The notes: generated by a model not told the origin, from the sequence alone. A stretch of 64,000 bases of DNA from Saprospiraceae bacterium (GCA_016714025.1 JADJOB010000002.1:2450001-2514000), one strand, 5' to 3'. Numbered from the stretch's first letter, positions 35,018 through 44,085 are shown. Made by a program: numbers and translations.

Positions 35018-36352
35018 TTAAACCAAATCAATTCCACCAAAATTTCCGCTGCCCATAAAGACAATCACGTCAAATTCAGATTGAATGGCATGAATGGTTT
35101 GTTCCAAGCTGGAACTGGTAGTGCATATCAGAATTGACTCATTGCCAAAAGATTGTTTAATAAATTCTGGATCCAAGGCTTCTTTGTTCTTAATTTCTAA
35201 TGCCTTATGATCAAAATAGATTATAGCTTGATCCATTTCATTTAATGCTTGATCGTATTGCGGCAAAAAATCTTTTGATAAACTGCTATAGGTATGCAAT
35301 TCAACAACGGCTAGAATCTTTTGAGTATTAAAATGGCGTCTGAGTGCATTGGAAGCTGCTCTGACTTTTGAAGGAGCATGTGCAAAATCGCGGTATCGGA
35401 GCTGGCCTTTTTGGTTACTCAATAATTCCATACGTTTAGAAGCTCCTTTAAAACTTTGGAGTGCATGGCCAACTTGATCCATATCCAGTTCAAGTATTTG
35501 ACAACAGGTCAATACTGCCTGTATATTTTCAAGATTGTGATTGCCAAAAATTAATAAAGGGTACCAATTTCCTGCAATTGATATTGACACCTGGGTTCCA
35601 ATTTGTTTAAAATCGCAAGCCTGATAAGGATGATTTGTAGCAATCAATGAGGAATCCATTACTATTTTATTTAAAGCAGGATCTGTTTTGCAATAGACCA
35701 GGTGTGCATTTTCATTCAAAGTTTGGATACGGTTTATAAACGTATTTAAGTAGGAATCAAGCGTAGGAAATACATTGAAATGGTCCCATGAAATCCCAGT
35801 AACTACCTGAATATAGGGATTAAAATGATCAAATTTAGATCGTTTGTCTAAACAGGAACTTAAGTATTCATCCCCTTCCACAATTGCAAACGGTGCATCT
35901 GAAATGGAGACCATCTTATGAAATCCTTCTAATTGAGCACCCACCAAATAGTCGAAGGGAATGTTGAGTTGTTTAAAAACATGCATGAGCATCGCCGTGG
36001 TTGTGGTTTTACCATGACTTCCAGAAATCACAATTTGCTTCTTTTCTTTAAACAAACCGCCAACATATTGTGGGAACGATTGGACAGGGATCCCTAATTG
36101 TAAGCTTCGGATTAATTCAGGATTATCAGCTTTAGCATGCATTCCGAGGATAACAAGGTCGATTTCAGGACTAATTTTTGACTCCTGCCATCCCTCCTCA
36201 GAGGGCATAATTCCCGCATCGGTCAATCTTGAAAGGGCAGGTTCGTATATTTGATCATCGCTTCCAGATACCTGATGTCCTAAATCATGCAATGCCAATG
36301 CTAGATTATGCATAACACTGCCTCCGATGGCAATTAAATGGATTCTTGACAT
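35018..36352 (-). CDS. mpl: Mpl: UDP-N-acetylmuramate:L-alanyl-gamma-D-glutamyl-meso-diaminopimelate ligase
   Basis: 444 residues of Mur-ligase fold. The N-terminal Rossmann region (HLIAIGGSVMHNLALALHDL) has the Mpl-type GGS-x-M-H-N-L motif rather than MurC GIGGxGMS. The P-loop SGSHGKTTTTAMLMH follows, then VEGDEYLSS, SWDHFNVFP and the C-terminal FAHAPSKVRAA motif (MurC has HHPTE there). Mpl reattaches recycled murein tripeptide to UDP-MurNAc in the cytosol. It is a single gene, 73 bases upstream of pdhB on the same strand. Confidence 0.92.
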   Translation of the reverse strand: MSRIHLIAIGGSVMHNLALALHDLGHQVSGSDDQIYEPALSRLTDAGIMPSEEGWQESKISPEIDLVILGMHAKADNPELIRSLQLGIPVQSFPQYVGGLFKEKKQIVISGSHGKTTTTAMLMHVFKQLNIPFDYLVGAQLEGFHKMVSISDAPFAIVEGDEYLSSCLDKRSKFDHFNPYIQVVTGISWDHFNVFPTLDSYLNTFINRIQTLNENAHLVYCKTDPALNKIVMDSSLIATNHPYQACDFKQIGTQVSISIAGNWYPLLIFGNHNLENIQAVLTCCQILELDMDQVGHALQSFKGASKRMELLSNQKGQLRYRDFAHAPSKVRAASNALRRHFNTQKILAVVELHTYSSLSKDFLPQYDQALNEMDQAIIYFDHKALEIKNKEALDPEFIKQSFGNESILICTTSSSLEQTIHAIQSEFDVIVFMGSGNFGGIDLV

Positions 36353-36403
36353 TAAAGAAATTTATAATATGATGTAAACATAATTTAATTTTGTAAAATA
36401 TTC

Positions 36404-36411
36404 TATCTTTG
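36404..36411 (+). promoter_or_regulatory. -7 box for the small lipoprotein gene
   Basis: TATCTTTG is an exact match to TAnnTTTG and lies 43 bases before the ATG at 36455. A TTTTG at 36389-36393 is only 10 bases upstream, too close for a normal -33, so the upstream element is unclear. Confidence 0.5.
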
Positions 36412-36454
36412 CTATCCGTTTTGGAAGTATTCCATCATTTCTAAACTGGTTAAC

Positions 36455-36622
36455 ATGAAAATTCAAAAAAAATCAAACATCATTCTGTGCTTAGCCGGAT
36501 TAGCTATGCTTTCCCTGACTTCATGTAATAGAGGTTATGGATGCCCATATGACTTTTCCGCTTTAAAAACCGGGATCAATCATTTGACCGGCATAGTAGA
36601 GTTTGTTGTTGCATTTTTCTAA
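36455..36622 (+). CDS. Small lipoprotein, 55 residues
   Basis: An ATG opens MKIQKKSNIILCLAGLAMLS, followed by the lipobox LTSC and a short mature part (CNRGYGCPYDFSALKTGIN, then a hydrophobic VEFVVAFF end). Basic n-region, hydrophobic core and lipobox are all visible. Its own -7 box lies upstream and a strong intrinsic terminator follows, so it looks like a real single-gene transcript. The mature part has cysteines at 24 (lipidated) and 30. No known family was recognised. Missed by length filters. Confidence 0.75.
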   Translation: MKIQKKSNIILCLAGLAMLSLTSCNRGYGCPYDFSALKTGINHLTGIVEFVVAFF

Positions 36623-36643
36623 GTAGTAGGTAGAAAAATACAA

Positions 36644-36675
36644 GAACCAGTCTTAGTTTAAGGCTGGTTTTTTTA
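36644..36675 (+). terminator. Intrinsic terminator after the small lipoprotein gene
   Basis: Arms ACCAGTCTTA (36646-36655) and TAAGGCTGGT (36659-36668) form a ten-base stem with one G-T wobble and the three-base loop GTT. The T run 36668-36674 follows. It ends just before the mnmD ATG at 36681, so mnmD may depend on readthrough or on a promoter inside this stretch. Confidence 0.8.
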
Positions 36676-36680
36676 TTGTA

Positions 36681-37358
36681 ATGGGAGAACGACGTGTAAT
36701 TCAAACAAACGATGGCAGTTCATCTGTAATAGACTCGTTCTTGAATGCCAGTTTCCATTCTGTACATGGGGCTCTCACTGAAAGCAATCATGTTTATATC
36801 AATTCAGGATTAAGCCAATTTCAAAATTCATTGGAACCGATTCGAATATTTGAATTCGGTTTTGGAACCGGATTAAATACATTCTTGAGTTTTATATTTG
36901 GCCATAAGCATGCTATTTCTATCGCATACACAGCAATTGATTCCCATATTCTGGAAAATGACTTGGTTTCCCAATTGGATTATCCAAAACATCCTTTGCT
37001 CCTTCCCTATTCCGATTCCTTTTTTTTGATTCATCAACAGGACTGGAACCAAACCATGCAATTAAGTCATGGTTTTAGTTTACATAAAATTAAATCAGAT
37101 TGGAATGCCTATGTTCCGGATGAAATTAATGTTTATGATTTAGTGTTTTTTGATGCTTTTGGTCCTGAAGTACAGCCAGAATTGTGGGATATAAATTCAC
37201 TGCAAAAGATTTATAGCATGATGAAACCAGGTGGTATTTTATGTACTTATTGTGCAAAAGGCTCCGTCAAGCGATTGCTAAAGCAAATTGGATTCGGACT
37301 CGAATCACTGCCCGGGCCTCCCGGAAAACGGGAAATAAGCCGGGCGATTAAATTGTAG
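36681..37358 (+). CDS. mnmD: Stand-alone MnmD: tRNA U34 5-methylaminomethyl methyltransferase
   Basis: 225 residues: only the methyltransferase half of the E. coli MnmC fusion, as usual in Bacteroidota. Seen: LNASFHSVHGALTESNHVYI, the SAM-binding FEFGFGTGLNTFL, DLVFFDAFGPEVQPELWD, MMKPGGILCTYCAKGSVKR and GPPGKREISRA. The enzyme methylates aminomethyl-uridine to mnm5U at the wobble base of certain tRNAs. The oxidase half (MnmC1) is absent here. The start is an ATG 6 bases after the terminator of the preceding gene. Confidence 0.92.
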   Translation: MGERRVIQTNDGSSSVIDSFLNASFHSVHGALTESNHVYINSGLSQFQNSLEPIRIFEFGFGTGLNTFLSFIFGHKHAISIAYTAIDSHILENDLVSQLDYPKHPLLLPYSDSFFLIHQQDWNQTMQLSHGFSLHKIKSDWNAYVPDEINVYDLVFFDAFGPEVQPELWDINSLQKIYSMMKPGGILCTYCAKGSVKRLLKQIGFGLESLPGPPGKREISRAIKL

Positions 37359-37480
37359 TTCTTGTTTTTTTAAATATTATTTTTAGAACGCATTGCAATG
37401 CATATGATGTTATAATGCGATACAAAACGAATTTTATGAAATTCGCTTTGTTATTAATAGTTTTGTACAAAATATACTTT

Positions 37481-38020
37481 ATGAGTTTAGATTCGATTTT
37501 AGGAGTTGGTTCTCGTGTTAAGCACCCGGCATTTGGAGATGGCGTTGTAATAACCATAGATGTTGCAGCTTACCAGGTTTGTTTTATGCAATTTGGAATT
37601 AAATTGGTTGGAAAAGATTATCATCAATGGGAAATTGTTGATCGAATAGAGCCAACTGAGGCAATTACGTTTACAGAAGCAGAAAAATCATTATCCAGAA
37701 TCCTTCGCGCATGGTCTGATGTTTCTGAAATCACACCACTGGGAGATAAATGGAAAGGAGGCTTAATGATATTAAAGCCGGGAGAAGTTGGATTAAAAGA
37801 GAAAGAAATTCCAATTGATCAGTTTTTTCATAAAATCGTAATGCTCAGAGACCGTTTAAGGGTAATGGAACAACGTATTAATAGCAGTTTACTCACCGAT
37901 GAAGAAAAAGTGAATCTTCAACAATATATTACCAGAATCTATGGTAGCCTCACAACCTTTAATGTATTATTTAGACATAAAGAGCATCAGTTTGTAGGCG
38001 AAAAAGGAGACAAAGAATGA
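37481..38020 (+). CDS. Conserved hypothetical protein with PcrA/Tudor-like N-terminal motif
   Basis: 179 residues from the ATG at 37481; an upstream in-frame ATG at 37415 would add an unconvincing hydrophobic leader (KFALLLIVLYKIYF). The N-terminus VGSRVKHPAFGDGVVITID has the G-x-V-x-H-x-x-F-G-x-G pattern of small SH3/Tudor-like domains at the C-terminus of UvrD/PcrA helicases, which bind RNA polymerase. The middle has KWKGGLMILKPG, and the C-terminal half is a predicted coiled coil (FHKIVMLRDRLRVMEQRI). Function unknown. It overlaps the next gene by four bases. Confidence 0.7.
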   Translation: MSLDSILGVGSRVKHPAFGDGVVITIDVAAYQVCFMQFGIKLVGKDYHQWEIVDRIEPTEAITFTEAEKSLSRILRAWSDVSEITPLGDKWKGGLMILKPGEVGLKEKEIPIDQFFHKIVMLRDRLRVMEQRINSSLLTDEEKVNLQQYITRIYGSLTTFNVLFRHKEHQFVGEKGDKE

Positions 38021-39339
38021 ATCTTGTAAGTTGTCTTTACTGCCTGGGGTGCTGCATTTTTATTTCATCTTGTATTTCAATTCCAAACCAACATACGAGC
38101 TTACCACCCGGGAATTGGAGAGGCTTAATCTATATCAATGAATACAGCAATGTCATTGTAACGGAAGGAAGGAAAGAAGTTATTTCCAGAGATGTTGCGT
38201 ATGAAGAAAAGTCTTTGTTTATCCCTTTTAATTTTGAAATCAAAGAGGATTCATTGCATCAATTGCAAATGGTTGTAAAGAATGCAGATGAGCAAATTAT
38301 ATTTAACCAGATTGAAATTGGAAGAGATCCAAAAACAGGTGATGATACATTTCGAATCAATCTTGCTCCATATGATGCATGTCTAAAAGGTGTTTTTCAA
38401 GAAGATAAATTACGTGGATATTTTGTTGTACTTGACAAACCCAATTATTTTATGCCTTTTGAAGCGCATTATGGTCAAGTGCATCGATTTAAAAAACTGC
38501 CAAATCCCGTTTCAATAAACATCGGCGGCACTTACCAAGTCATGTTTACAGATACAACAGGCGATTCATTTGCAGCTATTGGAGAATTCGAACAGACTGG
38601 AACTAAGGTTAAGGGAACCTTTAGAACCGAAACCGGTGATTTTCGGTTTTTACAAGGGGAAATTGATTCTACTAAATTGATGTTATCTTGTTTTGATGGT
38701 TCCCATGCTTTTTTATTTAATGCAATAATGGAAGGTGATAGCTTAACAGGAAAATTCTATTCAGGAAAACATTATTATGCAAATTGGGTTGCACACAAAA
38801 CTACATCACCTCGTTTACGAAGTGGAGATTCAATCAGTTTTGCAAAAATTCCTGAAAAGGAGTTTAAATTTAAATTTATGACTCCCGATTCTCAATGGAT
38901 AAATTTTAATGATGAAGCGTACAAAGATAAAGTTAAAGTGGTTCAGGTATTAGGTTCCTGGTGTCCAAATTGCAGAGACGAATCTGAATTTATAAATAAA
39001 TATATAAACAACTTTCCACAAGAAAATTTGAAATTTGTAGGATTAGCTTTTGAAAGAAAAGGAGATCCGCAAAAAGTTATGAATCGGATTGCTTCATACA
39101 GTAAAAGTTTGAAACTAAAATATCCAATTGCATATGGTGGTATTGCAAATAGAGATACTGCAGCCAATGTTTTGGGTAATTTGAATGGTATTTTTGCTTT
39201 TCCAACAACTTTATTTATCGACAAACGAAATTATATTTATAAGATTCATACCGGGTTTGATGGTCCTGCTACGTCTCAATTTGAAAATTATAAAAAGGAA
39301 TTTCATGAAACCATCGAATTTTTACTTAATCAAAAATGA
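38017..39339 (+). CDS. TlpA/AhpC-type thioredoxin-like lipoprotein
   Basis: 440 residues. The N-terminus MNLVSCLYCLGCCIFISSC ends in a lipobox (ISSC), so the mature protein is probably membrane-anchored in the envelope. Residues of about 30-270 form a beta-rich domain of unknown function (SINIGGTYQVMFTDTTGDSF). The C-terminal thioredoxin fold carries VLGSWCPNCRDESEF with a CPNC redox pair and a later cis-proline motif FAFPTTLFIDK. It resembles the Bacteroidota proteins with N-terminal lipid-linked domain and TlpA. Likely envelope thiol reductant or oxidase. It overlaps both neighbours by four bases. Confidence 0.82.
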   Translation: MNLVSCLYCLGCCIFISSCISIPNQHTSLPPGNWRGLIYINEYSNVIVTEGRKEVISRDVAYEEKSLFIPFNFEIKEDSLHQLQMVVKNADEQIIFNQIEIGRDPKTGDDTFRINLAPYDACLKGVFQEDKLRGYFVVLDKPNYFMPFEAHYGQVHRFKKLPNPVSINIGGTYQVMFTDTTGDSFAAIGEFEQTGTKVKGTFRTETGDFRFLQGEIDSTKLMLSCFDGSHAFLFNAIMEGDSLTGKFYSGKHYYANWVAHKTTSPRLRSGDSISFAKIPEKEFKFKFMTPDSQWINFNDEAYKDKVKVVQVLGSWCPNCRDESEFINKYINNFPQENLKFVGLAFERKGDPQKVMNRIASYSKSLKLKYPIAYGGIANRDTAANVLGNLNGIFAFPTTLFIDKRNYIYKIHTGFDGPATSQFENYKKEFHETIEFLLNQK

Positions 39340-40112
39340 AGACCGTATTAATTACAGGAGCCAGTTCTGGTATAGGTAAAGCTTGTGCGCAGGTATTTGC
39401 GAAGGCTGGCGTTCAAAATCTTATCCTTTGTGGCCGCAGAATAGAACGTCTCAAAGCATTAAAGGAAGAAATACTAAATAATAATTCTTTAGAAATCCAT
39501 ATTCTTTCATTTGATATCAGATCCTTTACTGAATGTGAACAGGCATTAAACTCATTGCCTCAAGAAATGGACCCAATAGATGTGTTGATTAATAATGCAG
39601 GATTAGCCAAAGGATTGGATTATATACATGAAGGAAAGCTTGAGGATTGGGAGACCATGCTGGATACAAATATTAAAGGGTTGTTGTATATCACAAAATT
39701 GGTATCGGCTGAAATGGTGAACCGTAAATCAGGACATATAATTAATATTTGCTCAACTGCTGGAAAAGAAGTTTATCCAAAAGGCAATGTTTATTGTGCA
39801 AGCAAATTTGCTGTAGATGCATTGACAAAAGCCATCAGACAAGATTTAGTTTCATTTGGAATCCGTGTAAGTCAAGTTGCGCCAGGACATGTTGAAGAAA
39901 CAGAGTTTGCCTTAAACCGTTTTGACGGAGATATTGAACGATCCAAGATATATAATGATTTCAATCCGTTAAAGGCTGAAGATGTTGCAGAAACAATTTA
40001 TTTTATTGCAAGCAGACCAGCGCATGTCAACATACAGGATGTCCTTATGATGGGAACTCAACAAGCTTCTTCTACATTAATAGTTCGCAATGGCAGAACA
40101 TTTGATGTTTAG
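39336..40112 (+). CDS. SDR-family NAD(P)-dependent oxidoreductase (YdfG-like)
   Basis: 258 residues, classical short-chain dehydrogenase. Seen: cofactor motif TGASSGIGKACAQVF with Arg residues after strand 2 (CGRRIERL, suggesting NADPH), DVLINNAGLAKG, catalytic Ser in INICSTAGKEVYP, and Tyr/Lys in VYCASKFAVDAL, then SQVAPGHVEETEF. Such enzymes oxidise 3-hydroxy acids or serine, or reduce related aldehydes; the substrate is inferred only at family level. Last gene of a three-gene run with four-base overlaps. Confidence 0.88.
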   Translation: MKTVLITGASSGIGKACAQVFAKAGVQNLILCGRRIERLKALKEEILNNNSLEIHILSFDIRSFTECEQALNSLPQEMDPIDVLINNAGLAKGLDYIHEGKLEDWETMLDTNIKGLLYITKLVSAEMVNRKSGHIINICSTAGKEVYPKGNVYCASKFAVDALTKAIRQDLVSFGIRVSQVAPGHVEETEFALNRFDGDIERSKIYNDFNPLKAEDVAETIYFIASRPAHVNIQDVLMMGTQQASSTLIVRNGRTFDV

Positions 40113-40243
40113 AAACTTAAATACACCCTAGCAAACTATCGATTTTAAACGCATGTTCTTTCAAATTCCATTTGTATGAAAGGCAAGGTTAAAATTATTT
40201 CATCTATTATCTAAAATTGGAAATCCTTAAATTTTAATAGGAT

Positions 40244-42814
40244 TTATATTTTAACAAAGCTTGAACTGCCCACCTGTTTATTGCCACGGTAACTAATAAA
40301 GTAAATTCCTTTATTAAATGATGAAATATCAATAGTCAAATCGCCTTCCTTTGATTTTACACCAAGCCACACGGATTGTCCAAATTGATTGCATATATTA
40401 ATTTGCATAGCGGTGAGTAAGTTGGTATTTGAAATTGTTATTTTATTGCTAGCTGGATTTGGCATTATTGAAATAGACAAAGCAGGTAAATCATCCTTTG
40501 TTTTAACAAGGGTCCTTAAAATATTTTCTAATGGAAAACTCATGATTGATTTACCAAACGTACCAGCTATTAAAGTTTGCTCTGACTCGTTAATTTCTAA
40601 ATCATAGACTTCAATATAAGGCATGTTGTCCCCTACCCGCAACCAGGTATTGCCAGCATCCACACTTGCATATACTCCAATGTGATTTCCAACAAAAAGA
40701 ATTGAATCTTTATTATCAGGATACACCAAGAAATCATACACGGGTAAATTTGGCAAATCACCTTGTATGCTACTCCAACTCAAGCCATTGTTTGTCGATT
40801 TATAAACATATGCATTAAAATTATTGCCCCGGTGACCACTCAAGCTTGCATAAAATGTATTTGTATTTAGATACGATGTTTTTACGGAAGTAATATAGGC
40901 AGCGGGTAAATTGCTAGATACATTTGTCCATCCTTTGTCAAATTGCTTCGTCATCCATACGTTTCCGTTCACGGTGCCAGCAATTATTATGTTGCTATCA
41001 ATGGGAGATTGATCTAAGGTGGTAATACTGGGACTGGACCTCGAAGGATACCGAGCAACGGATACCAAATTTGGACTGATTGCTGTCCATGCGGCAATGG
41101 TATCTATTGGGTTAACATAAATTTGACTTGATCCGGCAATGAGTTTTTGTGAATTAAATCGACTGATCATGTATGGGAAATCCCAATTTTTATTTCCGCC
41201 TAAGCCTCTGGTAAAACCTCTCCAGTCGCCATGATAATATTGTTGCAACGCACCATTTTGATATTCTGCATAAAATATGGTAGGATCTTCTTTGCCAAAT
41301 GCCATTTGAAATCCATCTCCACCATAAATCCTGTCCCAATTACCAAGATTAAATTTATTTCCTGAAGTGGTGCCGTTGTCTTGCAATCCACCATAATATA
41401 AGTCTTGCTCGTGTAAATTGTAGCCAACCCGGTAGATTTGATTCGTAGGAATATCCTCTAGATCAATCCAGGTATTTGTTGCTTTAATGTATTTATACAA
41501 GCCTCCATCTGTTCCCAATAAATAATCCCCATTTTTATAAAAAGCCATTGCATGTTTGTCTGCATGTACATCCACGGATCCATTTCTTGGTGTGGGAATA
41601 ATCCAATTAATTCCACCGTCGTCAGAATAAAACAATTCAATTGCCATAATATACAATGCATTTGGATCATCAGGTGCAACAGCAATGTTCTGAAAATACC
41701 ATCCAAATCCTCCGGTATCCCCGCATTCAAGTCCGGAAGATGGTGCTAGAGATGGAAGTTCAGTCCAATTTTCACCCGTATCCGTTGATTTATAAATAGC
41801 AAATAGATTATTGGTTACTGAATTGTCGCATCGGTATGTTCTAATGTAGCGTGCATATAAAATATTTGGGTTGCTTTTCGAAATTGCAAGAGCGATACGA
41901 CCATTTAAACTATCGGAAGGTAAACCGGAAGTTAGTTTTTTCCATGATTGACCTCCATTTACTGATTTGAATATTTGACCGTCTGGTCCGGATACAACGC
42001 CTCTATTATTTAAGCCCAATTTATTCCAGCTAACAGCAAACAAGGTTTGAGGATCATTCGGATGCATTACTAAATCTGTAATACCGCTAGAATCGTTTGT
42101 ATAAAGTACTTTAATCCAATTTTGGCCACCGTCGGAAGATTTATAAATTCCTCGGTGTTCATTTTTTTGATAACTGTATCCTAGAGATGCAGCAAAAATC
42201 GTTTGAGGATTTTTATAGTCAACAATAACTTTTGAAATAATTCTGGTTTCACTCAAGCCAAGATGGATCCAGGTTTTACCATTGTCAATGCTTTTATAGA
42301 TTCCATTTCCTTGTCCACAATAGAATCCACCGTTTGGATCTCCTGTACCGATATAAATAGTATTTGGATTTACTGGATCTATTTCTATACTGCCGATATA
42401 TAAGTTTGATTCTTGGTCAAAAATTGGAGTCCAATTTTTTCCACCATCTAAAGTTCTGTAAGCACCCCCGTGAGAAAATCCAACGAAAATAATATTTTCA
42501 TTTTGGGGATTCATCGCGATCGTGTTGATGCGGCCTCCCAGATTGCCGGGGCCTTGCGTGGTCCAATTTCCAGGAATTAAAACAGGAGCAGACCTGTTGA
42601 GATGAATAGAATTTTTAAGAAATTCAATTTCTTGTTCCCTCGCAGCCAAAAACGATGGAGTGGCTTCACCAACCTTATCCAGAAAATACAGATCATCTGG
42701 TGGAATCGTTTCTGCAGGTTGTGCATTCATTTCATTCACTTGCTTTTGAGTACAGGAATTACCTAATAAGACAATTCCTAAAAGGATAATTATATAATAT
42801 CGCATTAGTTGCAT
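40244..42814 (-). CDS. BNR/sortilin-like repeat lipoprotein with T9SS sorting domain
   Basis: 856 residues. The N-terminus is a lipoprotein signal (YYIIILLGIVLLGNSC). Most of the protein is a beta-propeller of BNR/Asp-box repeats (GGAYRTLDGGKNWTPIF, GIYKSIDNGKTWIHLG, YKSTNNGLSWSSI), as in sortilin-type and sialidase-like folds. The C-terminal about 80 residues are a type A T9SS domain (SIMPNPASNKITI, FNKGIYFISYRG). Having a lipobox and a T9SS signal together is unusual. It starts directly after the thioesterase stop, so it is probably the third gene of the lipB operon. No catalytic residues were identified. Confidence 0.82.
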   Translation of the reverse strand: MQLMRYYIIILLGIVLLGNSCTQKQVNEMNAQPAETIPPDDLYFLDKVGEATPSFLAAREQEIEFLKNSIHLNRSAPVLIPGNWTTQGPGNLGGRINTIAMNPQNENIIFVGFSHGGAYRTLDGGKNWTPIFDQESNLYIGSIEIDPVNPNTIYIGTGDPNGGFYCGQGNGIYKSIDNGKTWIHLGLSETRIISKVIVDYKNPQTIFAASLGYSYQKNEHRGIYKSSDGGQNWIKVLYTNDSSGITDLVMHPNDPQTLFAVSWNKLGLNNRGVVSGPDGQIFKSVNGGQSWKKLTSGLPSDSLNGRIALAISKSNPNILYARYIRTYRCDNSVTNNLFAIYKSTDTGENWTELPSLAPSSGLECGDTGGFGWYFQNIAVAPDDPNALYIMAIELFYSDDGGINWIIPTPRNGSVDVHADKHAMAFYKNGDYLLGTDGGLYKYIKATNTWIDLEDIPTNQIYRVGYNLHEQDLYYGGLQDNGTTSGNKFNLGNWDRIYGGDGFQMAFGKEDPTIFYAEYQNGALQQYYHGDWRGFTRGLGGNKNWDFPYMISRFNSQKLIAGSSQIYVNPIDTIAAWTAISPNLVSVARYPSRSSPSITTLDQSPIDSNIIIAGTVNGNVWMTKQFDKGWTNVSSNLPAAYITSVKTSYLNTNTFYASLSGHRGNNFNAYVYKSTNNGLSWSSIQGDLPNLPVYDFLVYPDNKDSILFVGNHIGVYASVDAGNTWLRVGDNMPYIEVYDLEINESEQTLIAGTFGKSIMSFPLENILRTLVKTKDDLPALSISIMPNPASNKITISNTNLLTAMQINICNQFGQSVWLGVKSKEGDLTIDISSFNKGIYFISYRGNKQVGSSSFVKI

Positions 42815-43336
42815 TTATTGATTTAAAAAATCTTTGGATTGAGTTGCTTCAGAAGGTTTAATTCGGCCACTTACGACCAATCTAAATTCCCTGCGAACGC
42901 CAGCTTCTTCATATAATTTTTGTTCGAGTTCAGTTTCTGGAATCACTGTCGGAATAGATTTTGGTTTCATGGTCCGTTCATCCAATGCAACAAAGGTAAA
43001 AAAAGCCTGATTGGACTTATGTGCATGATTTTGTAAAACACCTCGTGTAAACACTTCAAGAAAAACTTCAACTGAAGTATTGAATGCCCTGGTGACGCTT
43101 GCTTTAATATTCACAACATCCCCTAATTTTATAGGCTCCTGAAATGTTAAATGATCTACTGAAACAGTTACAACATGAGCTTCGCAATGTTTTGCAGCAC
43201 AAATAGCTGAAGCGATATCCATCCATCTCATTAAGTTACCGCCCATCAAATTTCCCAATACATTTGTATCGTTGGGTAAGACCAATTCGTTCATTTCTGT
43301 AAGAGATTCTTTTACCGTTTTAGTTTGTTCTATCAT
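42815..43336 (-). CDS. Acyl-CoA thioesterase, hotdog fold (YciA/BFIT type)
   Basis: 173 residues. The hotdog-fold block VLPNDTNVLGNLMGGNLMRW is typical of YciA-like acyl-CoA hydrolases, where the Asn/Asp near NVLGN is catalytic. DIASAICAAKHCE, VDHLTFQEPIKLGDVV and HKSNQAFFTFVALDE follow. It hydrolyses acyl-CoA to free acid and CoA in the cytosol; chain-length preference is not readable. It overlaps lipB by four bases, a setting that suggests fatty-acid or lipoate metabolism. Confidence 0.9.
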   Translation of the reverse strand: MIEQTKTVKESLTEMNELVLPNDTNVLGNLMGGNLMRWMDIASAICAAKHCEAHVVTVSVDHLTFQEPIKLGDVVNIKASVTRAFNTSVEVFLEVFTRGVLQNHAHKSNQAFFTFVALDERTMKPKSIPTVIPETELEQKLYEEAGVRREFRLVVSGRIKPSEATQSKDFLNQ

Positions 43337-44055
43337 GAAATTATATTAAGATTAAAATGCTTGACAAAGTAATGGATAAATATGACTTTAACTTCTTCAA
43401 GTTGGACAATACGTCCTAATTCACGTGATAATGAAGTGACTTCTTTTTGTTGTGGATCAATGCCACAAGGTATTATGTAATTAAAATAATTTAAATCCGT
43501 ATTGATATTAAAAGCAAGTCCATGCAAACTGACCCATCGACTTAGATGAACGCCTATTGCACAAATTTTACGGGGTTTTTTATCAGGTTCAACAATCCAA
43601 ACACCGGTTAGTCCATCAATTCGACAGGATTTTACTCCAAATTCCGAAAGGACATCCATGACCGTTTGTTCGAGTAATCTGACAAATTTATGGACATCCG
43701 TAAATAAATAGTCCAAATCAAGGATTGGGTAGGCTACCAACTGACCTGGGCCGTGGTAGGTGATGTCTCCCCCTCTGTTAATCCTATAAAATTTAGCCTG
43801 AATTGCATCCATTTCATGTTCTGCCTGCAATAAGTTGGATTCATCTCCAGATTTACCCAAGGTAAATACATGTGGATGTTCACAAAGCACCAAACTGTGG
43901 CCCGGGAAGGTTTCAGGCTGATTTCGTTTAATAAATATTAGTTTTTCATGAAGTTCGGTTTGATATTTCCAGGTATAATCATATTCAGAAAGACCTAAAT
44001 CAATAACCCTTAATGCATGGCTTAAATTTGTTAAAATATTTTGATTATCAGGCAA
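43333..44055 (-). CDS. lipB: Octanoyl-ACP:protein N-octanoyltransferase
   Basis: 240 residues. Family blocks: GGDITYHGPGQLVAYPILDL, the conserved Lys in RKICAIGVHLSRWVSLHGLA, and NTDLNYFNYIIPCGI with the catalytic Cys. LipB moves octanoyl groups from ACP to lipoyl domains in the first step of lipoate assembly, here serving the PDH whose beta subunit is at 33958-34944. The start is a TTG at 44055; no in-frame ATG was found before the conserved RVIDLGLSEYDYTW. The divergent gene starts only 30 bases away. Confidence 0.93.
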   Translation of the reverse strand: MPDNQNILTNLSHALRVIDLGLSEYDYTWKYQTELHEKLIFIKRNQPETFPGHSLVLCEHPHVFTLGKSGDESNLLQAEHEMDAIQAKFYRINRGGDITYHGPGQLVAYPILDLDYLFTDVHKFVRLLEQTVMDVLSEFGVKSCRIDGLTGVWIVEPDKKPRKICAIGVHLSRWVSLHGLAFNINTDLNYFNYIIPCGIDPQQKEVTSLSRELGRIVQLEEVKVIFIHYFVKHFNLNIIS

Positions 44056-44070
44056 GTAGTAGTATTTTTG
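44040..44070 (+). promoter_or_regulatory. Full Bacteroidetes-type promoter for the thioredoxin-dockerin gene
   Basis: TTTG (44040-44043), a 19-base spacer, and TATTTTTG (44063-44070) match the -33/-7 consensus with ideal spacing. Transcription would start near 44074, about 12 bases before the ATG at 44086. The -33 half lies inside the first codons of the divergent lipB. Confidence 0.65.
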
Positions 44071-44085
44071 ATTAAATTTCTTATT

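Noticed and set aside
40221..40245. Hairpin AAATCCT/AGGATTT between the SDR and BNR genes as terminator
   Set aside because: Only seven base pairs with an 11-base loop and no convincing T run, and one arm includes the BNR stop codon.
43420..43429. TTCACGTGAT, a partial match to a parS site near parAB
   Set aside because: It matches only the core, has one mismatch in the palindrome and lies inside lipB coding sequence about 5 kb from parAB. A single weak hit is expected by chance.
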